A stretch of DNA of 5,055 bases from contig JAISTN010000250.1 in the NCBI GenBank assembly GCA_031272565.1, positions 1 through 5,055 of the forward strand, written 5' to 3'. The position numbers and the translations under genes are program-made. The stretch is from Bifidobacteriaceae bacterium. Lineage in GTDB: Bacteria; Actinomycetota; Actinomycetes; Actinomycetales; WQXJ01. Positions 5,050-5,055 of this stretch are shown here, piece by piece. The number at the start of each line of letters is the position of its first letter. Within the stretch, counting starts at the first letter, position 1. A model generated the notes under the pieces. It had not been told where the DNA came from and ran no database searches. It saw only the letters and a list, made by a program, of their open reading frames with translations.

Positions 5050-5055
5050 CAGAAT

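Overview
This is a GC-rich bacterial window, most likely from an actinobacterium. The clues are strong G/C preference at third codon positions, a flavin/F420-type luciferase-like oxidoreductase, a lipoprotein start with a Ser/Gly/Asn/Asp-rich linker after the cysteine, and clear GGAGG-type ribosome binding sites. The species cannot be named from the sequence.

Layout: positions 1-306 hold no convincing gene. They contain a degenerate tandem repeat of about 72 bp (three copies, the first cut by the window edge), a G-quadruplex motif on the minus strand, and a short leader. A plus-strand NUDIX hydrolase follows (307-858, GTG start). It converges, with only 12 bp between stop codons, on a two-gene minus-strand operon. 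The operon is transcribed from about 3180 down to 871: an M24-family metallopeptidase/amidinohydrolase-fold enzyme (1871-3076), then a luciferase-like flavin/F420 oxidoreductase (871-1869), joined by a TAA-G-ATG junction. A 332-bp divergent intergenic region (3077-3408) separates this operon from a plus-strand solute-binding lipoprotein of the peptide/nickel ABC-transporter family (3409-5049). That gene ends 6 bp before the window edge.

How the genes may work together (inference): the binding lipoprotein would capture a peptide-like or amide-like solute outside the membrane, with permease and ATPase genes probably lying downstream of the window. The M24 enzyme could hydrolyse the imported compound and the oxidoreductase could further oxidise or reduce a product. 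All five expected M24 metal ligands are present, so the enzyme looks active, but its substrate cannot be read from the sequence. The NUDIX gene is oriented against the operon and probably belongs to a separate unit.

The most noteworthy non-coding structure is in the divergent intergenic region. It holds a perfect 18-bp inverted repeat whose arms bracket the candidate promoter of the minus operon, a perfect 14-bp palindrome next to the candidate -10 of the transporter gene, and further smaller dyads. This looks like a shared regulatory region controlled by one or more unidentified regulators. I found no CRISPR array, tRNA, rRNA, insertion sequence or phage gene. Nothing here by itself proves a new kind of system.
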